Shown: positions 33,835-43,474, counted from the stretch's first letter. The stretch is DNA of 44,669 nucleotides from Bacteroidota bacterium (GCA_003648635.1 QMPQ01000003.1:1-44669), one strand, 5' to 3'. The notes: a model not told the origin generated them from the sequence alone. Made by a program: numbers and translations.

Positions 33835-34182
33835 ATGACTTTAAAAGGAATGAACGACCTGGATCAACCCCTCTACACGGACTATCCCGAATTTGAATTT
33901 GAATATGCTAACGTCCAGGAGCCTAAGACGCTGCCTCCTGAAAAACAAAACCTCCTGGTAGGACTTGACAGGCGGAAGATGGATGGTGCGCCCATCACCT
34001 ACATTACAGGTTTTGTGGGCCGACGCATCGACCTGCTAAAGGTTGAGGAAGAACTTACAGGCGTATGCCATACCTGCGGTTCTGCAAAAATGTACGACAT
34101 AGTATTAAAAGGGGATGTTCGTAAACGTGCCTATATTTATCTTCGAAACAGCGGATATAAAGTGAAATTTGCAGAGAACTAA
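33835..34182 (+). CDS. SUI1/YciH-like translation initiation factor family protein, divergent
   Basis: The 115-residue protein resembles the eIF1/SUI1 fold of bacterial YciH. The core LVGLDRRKMDGAPITYITGFVGRRIDLLKVEEELTG, then CGSAKMYDIVLKGDVRKRAYIYLRNSGYKVKF, follows the family order (basic strand, GF turn, helix, G-x-A-K, K/QGD, Gly-Tyr-Lys end). It differs from common Bacteroidota YciH in replacing the usual G-K-x-V-T and D-G-E-I-x-I-Q-G patterns with A-P-I-T and Y-D-I-V-L-K-G. The start at 33835 follows from the promoter; ATG 33850 is an alternative. It is followed after 34 bases by the HEGRH protein. YciH is thought to act at the small ribosomal subunit under stress; function here is an inference. 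Confidence 0.75.
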   Translation: MTLKGMNDLDQPLYTDYPEFEFEYANVQEPKTLPPEKQNLLVGLDRRKMDGAPITYITGFVGRRIDLLKVEEELTGVCHTCGSAKMYDIVLKGDVRKRAYIYLRNSGYKVKFAEN

Positions 34183-34216
34183 GCTTTCATTATATAAATT
34201 GTACGGGAAAGGCAGA

Positions 34217-37078
34217 ATGATCTTCATTCTGCTTTTGTTTATTTCGGCCGGATCGAAGGCTCAATTCTATGAGTACGGACAGGATGCCGGATCTCTGAAG
34301 TGGTACCAGTTCCGATCTCCGCACTATACTGTGATCCACCCGGATGGAGTGGATAGCCTGGCACATGCTTTTGCCAGGAAACTTGAACATTACTACCCCT
34401 ATCTGGGGAAGGACCTTGATCACCGCCATAGTCATATGCCGGTGGTGATCCACAACGAATCGAGCTTCTCAAACGGGGTTTTTGCCTGGGCACCCAAGCG
34501 TCTGGAAATTTTTACCAATCCTGATCCCAATGGTTATTACCAGGACTGGCTGACTCAACTGGCTCTTCATGAGGGTAGGCATGCTGTGCAGATCGATAAA
34601 TTGAACCAGGGCTTTACAAAGGGACTTAGCTATCTTGGTGGAGAACAGGCTGTGGGAGCTATGGCTATATTCTTGCCATACTGGTACCTGGAGGGTGATG
34701 CGGTGGATTCAGAGACCAGGCTCTCTGCGACAGGCAGAGGGAGGCAGCCCTCTTTTGAGATGGGGATAAAGGCGCAATTACTGGAGGCAGACAGACTCTG
34801 GTCCTTCTCCAAGGCAACCATGGGTTCCTACAAGAATTATATACCCAATCACTACCAGCTGGGCTACCTGATGGTCAGGCATGGGAGAAGAACTTACGGA
34901 GATAAATTCTGGATCGACTTTCAGCTCTATGCTGCCAGGAAGCCATTTCTGCTAAATCCCACCTGGTTTAGTATGAAACAGTATGGCTTCAAATCAAAAA
35001 AGCAGTTTTACAAGGAGGCACTAAGCTCTTATCATAAGCACTGGCTGTCCACAGCTATAGAGCGTCCATATACTCCTCTGACCAACTGGAATTTAGAGCG
35101 TGAGCGTCATTATACCTCTTATACCTTTCCGCATGCGCTTTCAAAATCAAGAATGCTGACCTTGAAAACCGGAATGGATCAGATTCCTGAGCTTGTACTT
35201 ATTGAACGCCCTGGCAGGGAAAAACGTCTTTTCCGTCCGGGTTTTTTGAATTCAGGAAGGATCTCTTACTCTGGAGGCAAAATTGTCTGGGATGAATTTA
35301 TTCCAGATACGCGCTGGAGTAACAGGAACTACTCAGTGATCCGAAGTTATGATCTGTCCACCGGTAAGGTAAGCAATCTGGGAAAAAGGACCAGGTATTT
35401 CTCTCCTGCCATTTCGGGCAATGGTACCCGGATTGTTGCGGTGGAGCAAACAGAGAAGCAGCAATTTAACCTGACGATTCTTCATATGGACGGCACCAGG
35501 GAAGAAGTAATTCCTTCTCCCGGAAACCGTTTCCTGCAGCAACCCTGCTGGATGGAGAACGATTCTGCAATTGTGGTTCTGGTTTCGGGCGATTCGGGAA
35601 AATCGCTTTACAGATATTCCCTTCAGTCGGGATCATGGACCAGGTTATTTGATGCCGGGAGAGATGATATCTCCTATCCTGTTGTACATAGGGAGCATAT
35701 CTTTTTTAGCGGGACCTTCTCGGGCATTGATAATATCTATTGCTATGATATGGGTAAAGAGCAGGCATTTCAGCTTACCTCCTCCCGATTTGGGGCTTTT
35801 CATCCACAGCTTAGCTCCGATGGCTCAACACTACTCTACTCCAACTACACCTCAAATGGATATGGAGCAAGCACCCTCGATCTGGAGGAGGGGCTTTGGA
35901 TACCAATAGACGAGGTTCGGGATCACAAGGAGCAGATCGATTATAAGCAGACTCCGGAGGAGGTCCTGATCGATCAGCTTCCAAACAATGAGGATTCCCT
36001 TGAGTTTGATACGAAGAGATATCGAAAGGCTTTGCATCTTTTTAATTTCCACTCCTGGTTACCGTTTTATTTTGATTACCTGAATCCTGAGCTCACACTG
36101 GATCCGGAAGAACTGCCCGTAAGTCTTGGGGTTTCACTTATTTCCCAAAACAAACTAAGCACTGCGGTGAGTCAACTGGGCTATGAATATAAAGACGGTT
36201 ATCATATGTTCCACTCCGGTATCAAGTTTAATGGAAGGTACCCCGTTGTTAACCTCTATTTTGATTATGGCGGAGAACCCAATGTCTTACTAATTGCAGA
36301 GGGTGATTCGGTGATAAGTCTTCCACAGGCACTTGGTTTTACGGCTCAAACCTATGTGCCTTTCAGGCTCAATACAGGTAAATTCCTGTCCCTGATTCAA
36401 CCGGGAATCGATTACTTCTACCGGCGGGATATTCAGTATAATGAGAGCCAGGAGAGTTACCAGCAAGGAGCACATTACCTCTACTATAAGCTCTATGCGA
36501 CCTCCTACCTGAGAAAGGGTATAAAAGAGATCCTGCCTCGTGTTGGGATCACTGTAAATGGAGGGTACTATCATGCTCCCTTCAGCCAGTTGTTTGGTTC
36601 GGTGGCCATAGGGGGGATCACCACCTATCTTCCCGGTCCATTGAAACATCAGACCATCAGGTTAGCTGTCACTTACCAGCAACAATTTCCCCTGAGTATG
36701 TCTCGGCCGGCATTTATCAATCTAATGGCTATGCCCAGGGGATTGCAGCAGGTGGTCTATGGAGAAATACTCACCAGGTACAGTGCCGATTATGTGTTAC
36801 CCATACTCTATCCCGATCTTGAAATAGGATCTCTACTCTACCTGAAAAGAATCAGAGGAGCATTGTGGACCGATTACCTGGCGGGGACCAATGTAATCAT
36901 CCATGATCCGGAGCCCCATTATGAAGATAGAACTTATATGACCTGCGGAATAGATCTGGTAGCAGATATGAATATTTTCAGAATCACTTTTCCTCTGTCA
37001 CTTGGGGGAAGATTGACCTATGAGCCCGAAACCGGCCGTGTCGGTTTTGAGGGCATTTTCTCCATCGATGTGGATTAG
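34217..37078 (+). CDS. Secreted HEGRH metallopeptidase-like protein with beta-propeller and C-terminal barrel-like region
   Basis: The 953-residue protein has a signal peptide (MIFILLLFISAGSKAQ). Residues about 25-280 look like a gluzincin peptidase: LALHEGRHAVQ holds HEGRH at 118-122, and YWYLEGDAVDSE supplies Glu159 as third metal ligand 37 residues later. A middle region of short repeated strands with DG/SG turns (ISYSGGKIVWDE, ISGNGTRIVAVE, LSSDGSTLLYSN) suggests a TolB-like propeller. The C-terminal 300 residues alternate like outer-membrane strands (VNLYFDYGG, YLYYKLYATSYL, GGRLTYEP). The overall family is unnamed to me. The ATG at 34217 starts the signal peptide; an in-frame TTG at 34169 is rejected. 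Probably cotranscribed with the SUI1-like gene. Confidence 0.72.
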   Translation: MIFILLLFISAGSKAQFYEYGQDAGSLKWYQFRSPHYTVIHPDGVDSLAHAFARKLEHYYPYLGKDLDHRHSHMPVVIHNESSFSNGVFAWAPKRLEIFTNPDPNGYYQDWLTQLALHEGRHAVQIDKLNQGFTKGLSYLGGEQAVGAMAIFLPYWYLEGDAVDSETRLSATGRGRQPSFEMGIKAQLLEADRLWSFSKATMGSYKNYIPNHYQLGYLMVRHGRRTYGDKFWIDFQLYAARKPFLLNPTWFSMKQYGFKSKKQFYKEALSSYHKHWLSTAIERPYTPLTNWNLERERHYTSYTFPHALSKSRMLTLKTGMDQIPELVLIERPGREKRLFRPGFLNSGRISYSGGKIVWDEFIPDTRWSNRNYSVIRSYDLSTGKVSNLGKRTRYFSPAISGNGTRIVAVEQTEKQQFNLTILHMDGTREEVIPSPGNRFLQQPCWMENDSAIVVLVSGDSGKSLYRYSLQSGSWTRLFDAGRDDISYPVVHREHIFFSGTFSGIDNIYCYDMGKEQAFQLTSSRFGAFHPQLSSDGSTLLYSNYTSNGYGASTLDLEEGLWIPIDEVRDHKEQIDYKQTPEEVLIDQLPNNEDSLEFDTKRYRKALHLFNFHSWLPFYFDYLNPELTLDPEELPVSLGVSLISQNKLSTAVSQLGYEYKDGYHMFHSGIKFNGRYPVVNLYFDYGGEPNVLLIAEGDSVISLPQALGFTAQTYVPFRLNTGKFLSLIQPGIDYFYRRDIQYNESQESYQQGAHYLYYKLYATSYLRKGIKEILPRVGITVNGGYYHAPFSQLFGSVAIGGITTYLPGPLKHQTIRLAVTYQQQFPLSMSRPAFINLMAMPRGLQQVVYGEILTRYSADYVLPILYPDLEIGSLLYLKRIRGALWTDYLAGTNVIIHDPEPHYEDRTYMTCGIDLVADMNIFRITFPLSLGGRLTYEPETGRVGFEGIFSIDVD

Positions 37079-37133
37079 TTCCCCGAAGCTTACTCTTTTT
37101 TACGTAAAAACTTAGGAAATAACCAATAGATAA

Positions 37134-37163
37134 TTGAGATGTTGTATTAACATCTTAATTTTG
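37134..37163 (+). promoter_or_regulatory. Candidate promoter of the TonB-like gene
   Basis: TTG (37134-37136), 19 bases, then TAATTTTG (37156-37163), a perfect TAnnTTTG. Only six bases separate it from the ATG at 37170, so the transcript would be leaderless or nearly so unless a later start is used. Confidence 0.5.
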
Positions 37164-37169
37164 CAGCGC

Positions 37170-37934
37170 ATGGATGACATATTTCAATATGGTTGGTCGG
37201 GGTTCAAGAAGTTTTTGAAAGAGAATAAGGTGGCCCTTCTCTATACACTGATTTTTCATTTGGTGGTCCTGATCATCTTTATTTTTGTAAAGGTGGACGG
37301 CCTGAAGAATGACAGGGAACTGGGGATCGAACTGGAATTTGAGGAGAAGACCATTGAGCAACTTCTTGCGGAGGAGGAGATTGATGTCCCGGCCGAATGG
37401 CTTGAGGAGCTCATGCGGCAACGAGAACTCTCCAGCAACAGGGCTGTAAACCTGAATGCTGAAGAAAAGCTCAATGAAGATATTTCTACCAGTGATTATG
37501 TGAAAGATCTTCTGGACCAGATTGAGGAGGCCAGGAATGAGGAGGATCGTGATAAACTGGAGGAATTGCAAGCAATTCTAGCTTCAGCCGATTATGTTCC
37601 GCCTTCTTCAAAGGAGGAAGAGGAGAGCACTGTTTATGCCGGTCCAACCACCATCACTTTTGAATTCCTGGACTTACCTCTGAACAGGGGAAAGGTTGAG
37701 CTCACCGTTCCCGTTTACCGGTGCCAGGGATCCGGAGTAGTAAAAGTTGAGGTAGCCGTTGGCACTGATGGGCGTGTTCGTGAAGCCAGGGTACTGGAAC
37801 CCATTATTGGGTCCGACAGGGTATGTTTTGCCGATGCGGCGCTTTCAGCAGCACAATCTTCACAATTCAGGATAGAATTGAGCGCACCGGCTAAGCACAG
37901 GGCTATTATTACCTATTCTTTTGTAGCCCAATAG
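37170..37934 (+). CDS. TonB-like energy transducer protein
   Basis: The 254-residue protein has a cytosolic head, one membrane helix (about residues 20-40, KVALLYTLIFHLVVLIIFIFVKV), and a long acidic alpha-helical linker. The C-terminal TonB-like domain (GVVKVEVAVGTDGRVREARVLEP, then FADAALSAAQSSQFRIEL and ITYSF) matches the fold that grips outer-membrane receptors. Unlike classic TonB the linker is Glu/Leu/Arg-rich coiled coil with almost no Pro-Lys repeat. The ATG at 37170 is preferred over an earlier in-frame start at 37134 because the promoter lies between. No exbB/exbD is present in the window. Its stop is seven bases from the convergent glycosyltransferase stop. Confidence 0.8.
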   Translation: MDDIFQYGWSGFKKFLKENKVALLYTLIFHLVVLIIFIFVKVDGLKNDRELGIELEFEEKTIEQLLAEEEIDVPAEWLEELMRQRELSSNRAVNLNAEEKLNEDISTSDYVKDLLDQIEEARNEEDRDKLEELQAILASADYVPPSSKEEEESTVYAGPTTITFEFLDLPLNRGKVELTVPVYRCQGSGVVKVEVAVGTDGRVREARVLEPIIGSDRVCFADAALSAAQSSQFRIELSAPAKHRAIITYSFVAQ

Positions 37935-37941
37935 GCAAGCC

Positions 37942-38934
37942 TCAGAGGGAGTTCCAGAGCTGCCTGGTCGCAGAGGCCATTCCATCCAGATCTTGCTCCA
38001 TCATACATTTGAAATGGCTCTTGGGGCATTTTTGATATCCTATTTTTGAGCAGGGTCGACAGGAGAGTGCGCTTACTTCAAATTGAACTGAGGAAGGATC
38101 GGCCCTGAAAGGGTACATACCAAAACGTGGTACCGTATTGCCCCAGACCGATATTATCTTCTTTTGAAAAGCTGCTCCGATGTGCATTAAGCCTGTATCA
38201 TTAGTCAGCAGCACCCTGGCCTGTCTGATCAGTGAAGCAGATTGATGAATACTGTACGCACCACAGCCGTTCAGGATGTCCTTTCCCGGGAGAGCGGAGA
38301 CGATTTGTTCACCACGCTCACGGTCCTCCGGTCCTCCAAGGATTATCACGGGATAGTCCAGTTTTTGACATAGTTCTATCAGGGATTCAAGAGCTAATTT
38401 TTTAGTTTCGTGCTGGGCTCCAATGGAGAGCCCCACGTAGCCCTTTCTGAAAGGTTCAGGCAGGGAATGGATATCGACCTCGCTTTTTTCAGGGATGAAA
38501 TAATCAAGACCCCCGTCATCCTGTTCTTCAATAAAGGACCGGATGGTATCGAGATTACGGTCGACCATATGCCGGTCTGGTAAGCGCTCTATTTTGAAAG
38601 TGACATAGAGCCACTTAAGCCAGTTTAGTTTATGAACCGAAAATGCGATGCGTTTCAATCCATATTTGATACGGGCCGAACGGAGATTGTGATGAAGATC
38701 GATGACAAAATCGATTTCTTCTTTCCTGAGCAAATCAATGCAGGTTTTAATATCACCATCAAAGGCATGAATACGGTCAATATATGGATTCGCTTCAAGA
38801 AGGGACTTGTAGGCCGATTTAGTAAGATAATGAATTTCAGCATTTTCCACCTGCTGCTTCAGATGACGAACTACAGGAGTAGTGAGCACAATGTCCCCGA
38901 TAGAACTGAAGCGGACAACCAGGAATTTAACCAT
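37942..38934 (-). CDS. Family 9 glycosyltransferase (heptosyltransferase-like)
   Basis: The 330-residue protein has the GT9 pattern: FLVVRFSSIGDIVLTTPVVRHLK at the N-terminus, VGLSIGAQHETKKLAL for the second Rossmann half and TNDTGLMHIGAAFQKKIISVWG as the ADP-sugar site. The C-terminus has the cysteine cluster CRPCSKIGYQKCPKSHFKCM often seen in Bacteroidota GT9 enzymes. Heptosyltransferases add heptose to lipopolysaccharide core; the sugar here is unknown. The start is directly after the stop of the upstream alpha/beta-hydrolase gene, so it belongs to the atpD-atpC-hydrolase-GT9 minus-strand series. Confidence 0.88.
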   Translation of the reverse strand: MVKFLVVRFSSIGDIVLTTPVVRHLKQQVENAEIHYLTKSAYKSLLEANPYIDRIHAFDGDIKTCIDLLRKEEIDFVIDLHHNLRSARIKYGLKRIAFSVHKLNWLKWLYVTFKIERLPDRHMVDRNLDTIRSFIEEQDDGGLDYFIPEKSEVDIHSLPEPFRKGYVGLSIGAQHETKKLALESLIELCQKLDYPVIILGGPEDRERGEQIVSALPGKDILNGCGAYSIHQSASLIRQARVLLTNDTGLMHIGAAFQKKIISVWGNTVPRFGMYPFRADPSSVQFEVSALSCRPCSKIGYQKCPKSHFKCMMEQDLDGMASATRQLWNSL

Positions 38935-39744
38935 TTACATAAGGTCCTTGAAGAAAAGAATAAGGGCAAGCCAGTACTCGGTGTTATACTCATAATCCAC
39001 AGAGAAAGAACGAGTGCCACGTTCCCCTTCACCCTGTTTGGGTTCAAAAAGGGTGACATAGTCTATATCAATGCCCGAAGCCAGTTCCGAGACATAAGGG
39101 AACTCGGCTTTACTGGAGGTAATAAACACGGGTTTATTCAGATCTGAGATGGCATCCTGAATCTTGATTTCAGGCATAAAGTATTCGCCCGGACTCACTG
39201 CAATCACAGCCCTGACAAGGCTATCAGAAAGTGCAACTTTCAGACTCAGGGAGCCATTGGCACCGCTTCCAAACAGCACTACTGGAAGGTTTGACTTCTC
39301 ACCGACATACTTGATGGCTGCCAACATATCCTGTTCGATTTCGCTGAGGCCGGATTCAAGATGCTTCTCCCGAAGTTGTTTAGCTGTTTGATTGGAGACA
39401 AAATTGTCATTTCCTCCGTTTCGAAGGTCAAGGGCCAAACAGTTATAATCCAGTTTACAGAGCCTGCGTGCAATGGTGCTATACTCACCTCTGCTGGAGC
39501 CCTGTTCGTGGAAAAGCAATACGTAGGGCTTGAAGGGATCAATGATATATTCGTCTGCGGTGAGCTCAAGACCGTCGTCGGCAGTGAATGTAATTGTCTT
39601 TACACGAATTGTATTAAAGGAGCTGAAAATAAAAGTAAAAAATAAGATGCCTGCCAAAGATACAAGCAAAATAGCTTTGCTCCTCAGACCACTATGTCTT
39701 TGCTGTTTCTGCAAGAACGATGATTTTGTTATTTTTTGCCTCAA
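38935..39744 (-). CDS. Membrane-anchored alpha/beta-hydrolase-fold protein without catalytic triad (pseudoenzyme candidate)
   Basis: The 269-residue protein has a basic head, one membrane helix (about 25-42, AILLVSLAGILFFTFIF) and an alpha/beta-hydrolase-like domain (PYVLLFHEQGSSRGEYSTIARRL; YNCLALDLRNGGND). At the nucleophile elbow it reads VVLFGSGANGSL, where the family needs G-x-Ser-x-G: the serine position is Gly. The acid loop is ITSSKAEFPY without the usual Asp, and there is no His in the last 110 residues. Binding or scaffolding, not hydrolysis, seems likely. The start is TTG at 39744, overlapping atpC by 53 bases, or TTG at 39714; both are uncertain. Confidence 0.7.
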   Translation of the reverse strand: MRQKITKSSFLQKQQRHSGLRSKAILLVSLAGILFFTFIFSSFNTIRVKTITFTADDGLELTADEYIIDPFKPYVLLFHEQGSSRGEYSTIARRLCKLDYNCLALDLRNGGNDNFVSNQTAKQLREKHLESGLSEIEQDMLAAIKYVGEKSNLPVVLFGSGANGSLSLKVALSDSLVRAVIAVSPGEYFMPEIKIQDAISDLNKPVFITSSKAEFPYVSELASGIDIDYVTLFEPKQGEGERGTRSFSVDYEYNTEYWLALILFFKDLM

Positions 39745-39940
39745 TCACGCCACCATCCACCTTAAAAAATGTGGTAAGCCCCTTGACATCTACAATTTTA
39801 ATTTTGCCTTGTTCAAGGGTAGAGATAATGGGAGCATGGTTCCTGAGGATCTCAAATGAGCCTTTGGAGCCGGGTACCTGGACCAGGTCCACCTCTCCCG
39901 AGTATAATTTTTGATCCGGTGCAATAATCTCAAGCAACAT
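39692..39940 (-). CDS. atpC: ATP synthase F1 subunit epsilon (short form)
   Basis: The 82-residue protein is the beta-sandwich N-terminal domain only: MLLEIIAPDQKLYSGEVDLVQVPGSKGSFEILRNHAPIISTLEQGKIKI is the epsilon signature. The C-terminal two-helix domain that makes E. coli epsilon about 139 residues and inhibits ATP hydrolysis is absent, as is common in this phylum. It follows atpD after six bases. Its 3' end overlaps the possible start of the alpha/beta-hydrolase gene. Confidence 0.93.
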   Translation of the reverse strand: MLLEIIAPDQKLYSGEVDLVQVPGSKGSFEILRNHAPIISTLEQGKIKIVDVKGLTTFFKVDGGVIEAKNNKIIVLAETAKT

Positions 39941-39946
39941 ATCACA

Positions 39947-41587
<1,641 letters not shown>

Positions 41588-41617
41588 TTATTTGAAACCG
41601 AAAGCCCTCAATTTTCG

Positions 41618-41632
41618 TAGAATCAAATTCTA
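41618..41632. promoter_or_regulatory. Inverted repeat before the outer-membrane barrel gene
   Basis: TAGAAT (41618-41623) and ATTCTA (41627-41632) are perfectly complementary around CAA, 12 bases before the GTG at 41645. It could be an operator or a small 5' hairpin. No regulator is known. Confidence 0.35.
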
Positions 41633-41644
41633 AACCCGAAGCAC

Positions 41645-42235
41645 GTGAGAATTTCCCATGCCATTAGGAGTTCATTGTTAATATCTGCCTTGTTCATGAT
41701 GACCTGTTTGGATGGCTCGGCTCAGATAAGCAGGATAGGGGCTGGATTTGCATTCTCTACTCCAGTTGACTTTAATTATGGGGAGACAGGAAATCCCGGC
41801 ATTGTGGTGAAGACCTGGATCACCTTGAATAAAGCAAGCACCTTTCATGTAGTCCCTTCTGTAACGGCATACAACCGGTACAAATTTGAAACGGGGTATT
41901 CTATTTTGACCAATTATATGTTCCAGGGAGATCTGGATTTTCAATATACCCTGTTCCATGAGGAAACTGTAAAACTTGTGGCTTTTGCAGGAGGAAACGT
42001 GACCTATCTGAATTCAGATTTTGAACCTCTCATAGTTACAGGAAATGAGACCATTACCGATACAGCAGATTTTGCATTAGGAGGGAATGTGGGGATGGCT
42101 CTTGAATTGAGAATGGGCCCGAAATGGGACTTTTATATCAGCGGAAAATATACTTTCTCGCAATACTCCACGTTTGTTATTTCGGTGCAGGGGGTGTACT
42201 ATTTTAAAACCAGGAGAAGAGCATACAAGAGATGA
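41645..42235 (+). CDS. Small outer-membrane beta-barrel protein
   Basis: The 196-residue protein has a signal peptide (RSSLLISALFMMTCLDGSAQ) and strands typical of an eight-strand barrel: RIGAGFAFSTP, GIVVKTWITLNKASTFHVVPSVTAY, VKLVAFAGGNVTYL and WDFYISGKYTFSQYSTFVISVQGVYYF near the end, with aromatic girdle residues. The final KTRRRAYKR is a basic tail rather than a terminal aromatic. The start is GTG; no ATG precedes the signal peptide. Function is unknown. The GH16-fold gene starts 60 bases later in the same direction and may be cotranscribed. Confidence 0.7.
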   Translation: MRISHAIRSSLLISALFMMTCLDGSAQISRIGAGFAFSTPVDFNYGETGNPGIVVKTWITLNKASTFHVVPSVTAYNRYKFETGYSILTNYMFQGDLDFQYTLFHEETVKLVAFAGGNVTYLNSDFEPLIVTGNETITDTADFALGGNVGMALELRMGPKWDFYISGKYTFSQYSTFVISVQGVYYFKTRRRAYKR

Positions 42236-42295
42236 TTTTTTATATCTTTAATCACTATATATTGAGTATTAACCTGTTTCAGAATTGATATAGAT

Positions 42296-43474
42296 ATGGC
42301 AAGCTTAAGTTTTTTACTTGGGATGATACCCGGTACCGAGAAGGTAGAAACAGCGGATGATCAACTAAGAGCAGATTATAAAGCATTTAAGGATTATGAA
42401 GTTTCAGATGAACTGAAGCACTACCTTGATATAGAGAAGGAAGTAAAATCAAGTGATTTTGCCCTTAGGAAGAGAAGGATACTTAAGGAGAAGTATAAGG
42501 CCTCTGAAGCGTTCAGGAAAGAGCTTCGATATAACCAGCTAATGAAGCGCTCCAAGGGTGATGAGAAATCAGAAGAATTGGGAAAGCTTGATGAGTATAT
42601 CGATTCGGAAGAATTTATCAAGCAGAAGCAATACCTGACCATGAAGCCTGCCGAGCGGTATGAGACCACAAATGAATATCAAAAAGAAACAGAATATAAA
42701 ACACTTAAGAAATCGGAGAAGGTTGTATGGTATTACAAAACAAAAAAGAAGTACCCTTTCAAAGAGATTGAAAGATGGGACCTGACCTTTGATGAGAAGT
42801 TCAATGAGAGTAAGCTGAATACTTCCAAGTGGATGACTCAGAATTTCTGGGGCGAAAAGAGTATGGATGAACCCTATGCAATGGAAGATGACAGGAGCTT
42901 CCCAAGCAATGGAGACAACATTGAATTCTATGATAATAAGCTAAGAATTGTTACTAAGCCAGGTAAAGCAGAAGGCCTGGTCTGGAGGACTGAGCAGGGA
43001 TTTGTTCGCGAAGCTTTTGATTTTACTTCGGGAATGATCAGCACGGCTAAGAGTTTCAAGCAAAAATATGGGGTTTTCAATGCCAAAATTAAGATGGCAG
43101 GCGGCTCTGTGGCCCAGGCGTTCTGGATGGTGTCGGAGACTATGCTCCCTCATATTGATGTGGCCCGTTTCGAAAACGGGAAGCTTTATTCCAACTACTT
43201 CTGGGGAGGGGGATCATCAGCACATAAATCCCTTTCAAAAACCGGTGGTGCCAAGTATGCAGATGAGTATTTTATTTACACCCTGGAGTGGACACCCAAT
43301 AAACTGACCTGGAAGATCAATGGTAAGATATTTAAGACGCAGACCTCTGGTGTTCCTCAGGAAGAAATGTACATCAATTTCTCGTCCAATCTGAAGAAGG
43401 ATGCTGCTGAAAGCGGACTTCCCTCTGCCATGGAGGTTGACTGGATAAGGGTATATAAGCTGAAGGAAAAGTAG
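42296..43474 (+). CDS. GH16-fold protein lacking catalytic glutamates, with duplicated N-terminal helical module
   Basis: The 392-residue protein has no signal peptide. Residues 46-86 and 98-140 are two related Lys/Glu-rich units: VKSSDF to YNQLMKRS, and IDSEEF to EYKTLKKS, a period near 52. They lead to a GH16-like concanavalin fold (about 165-392): DLTFDEKFNESKLNTSKWM, EFYDNKLRIVTKPG, FTSGMISTAKSF, YGVFNAKIKMA, YTLEWTPNKLTWKINGKIF and MEVDWIRVYK. At the catalytic strand, where the family has E-x-D-x-x-E, it reads PHIDVARFE: the Asp (288) remains, but the nucleophile is His286 and the acid/base position is Ala290 or Arg291. It is probably an inactive cytosolic sugar-binding or structural protein. 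Confidence 0.8.
   Translation: MASLSFLLGMIPGTEKVETADDQLRADYKAFKDYEVSDELKHYLDIEKEVKSSDFALRKRRILKEKYKASEAFRKELRYNQLMKRSKGDEKSEELGKLDEYIDSEEFIKQKQYLTMKPAERYETTNEYQKETEYKTLKKSEKVVWYYKTKKKYPFKEIERWDLTFDEKFNESKLNTSKWMTQNFWGEKSMDEPYAMEDDRSFPSNGDNIEFYDNKLRIVTKPGKAEGLVWRTEQGFVREAFDFTSGMISTAKSFKQKYGVFNAKIKMAGGSVAQAFWMVSETMLPHIDVARFENGKLYSNYFWGGGSSAHKSLSKTGGAKYADEYFIYTLEWTPNKLTWKINGKIFKTQTSGVPQEEMYINFSSNLKKDAAESGLPSAMEVDWIRVYKLKEK

Noticed and set aside
34169..34216. TTG start for the HEGRH protein
   Set aside because: It would overlap the SUI1-like gene and place 16 residues before a clean signal peptide beginning at the ATG 34217.
37134..37169. Earlier in-frame start of the TonB-like gene
   Set aside because: The extension (CINILILQR) has no family match and the promoter lies within it.
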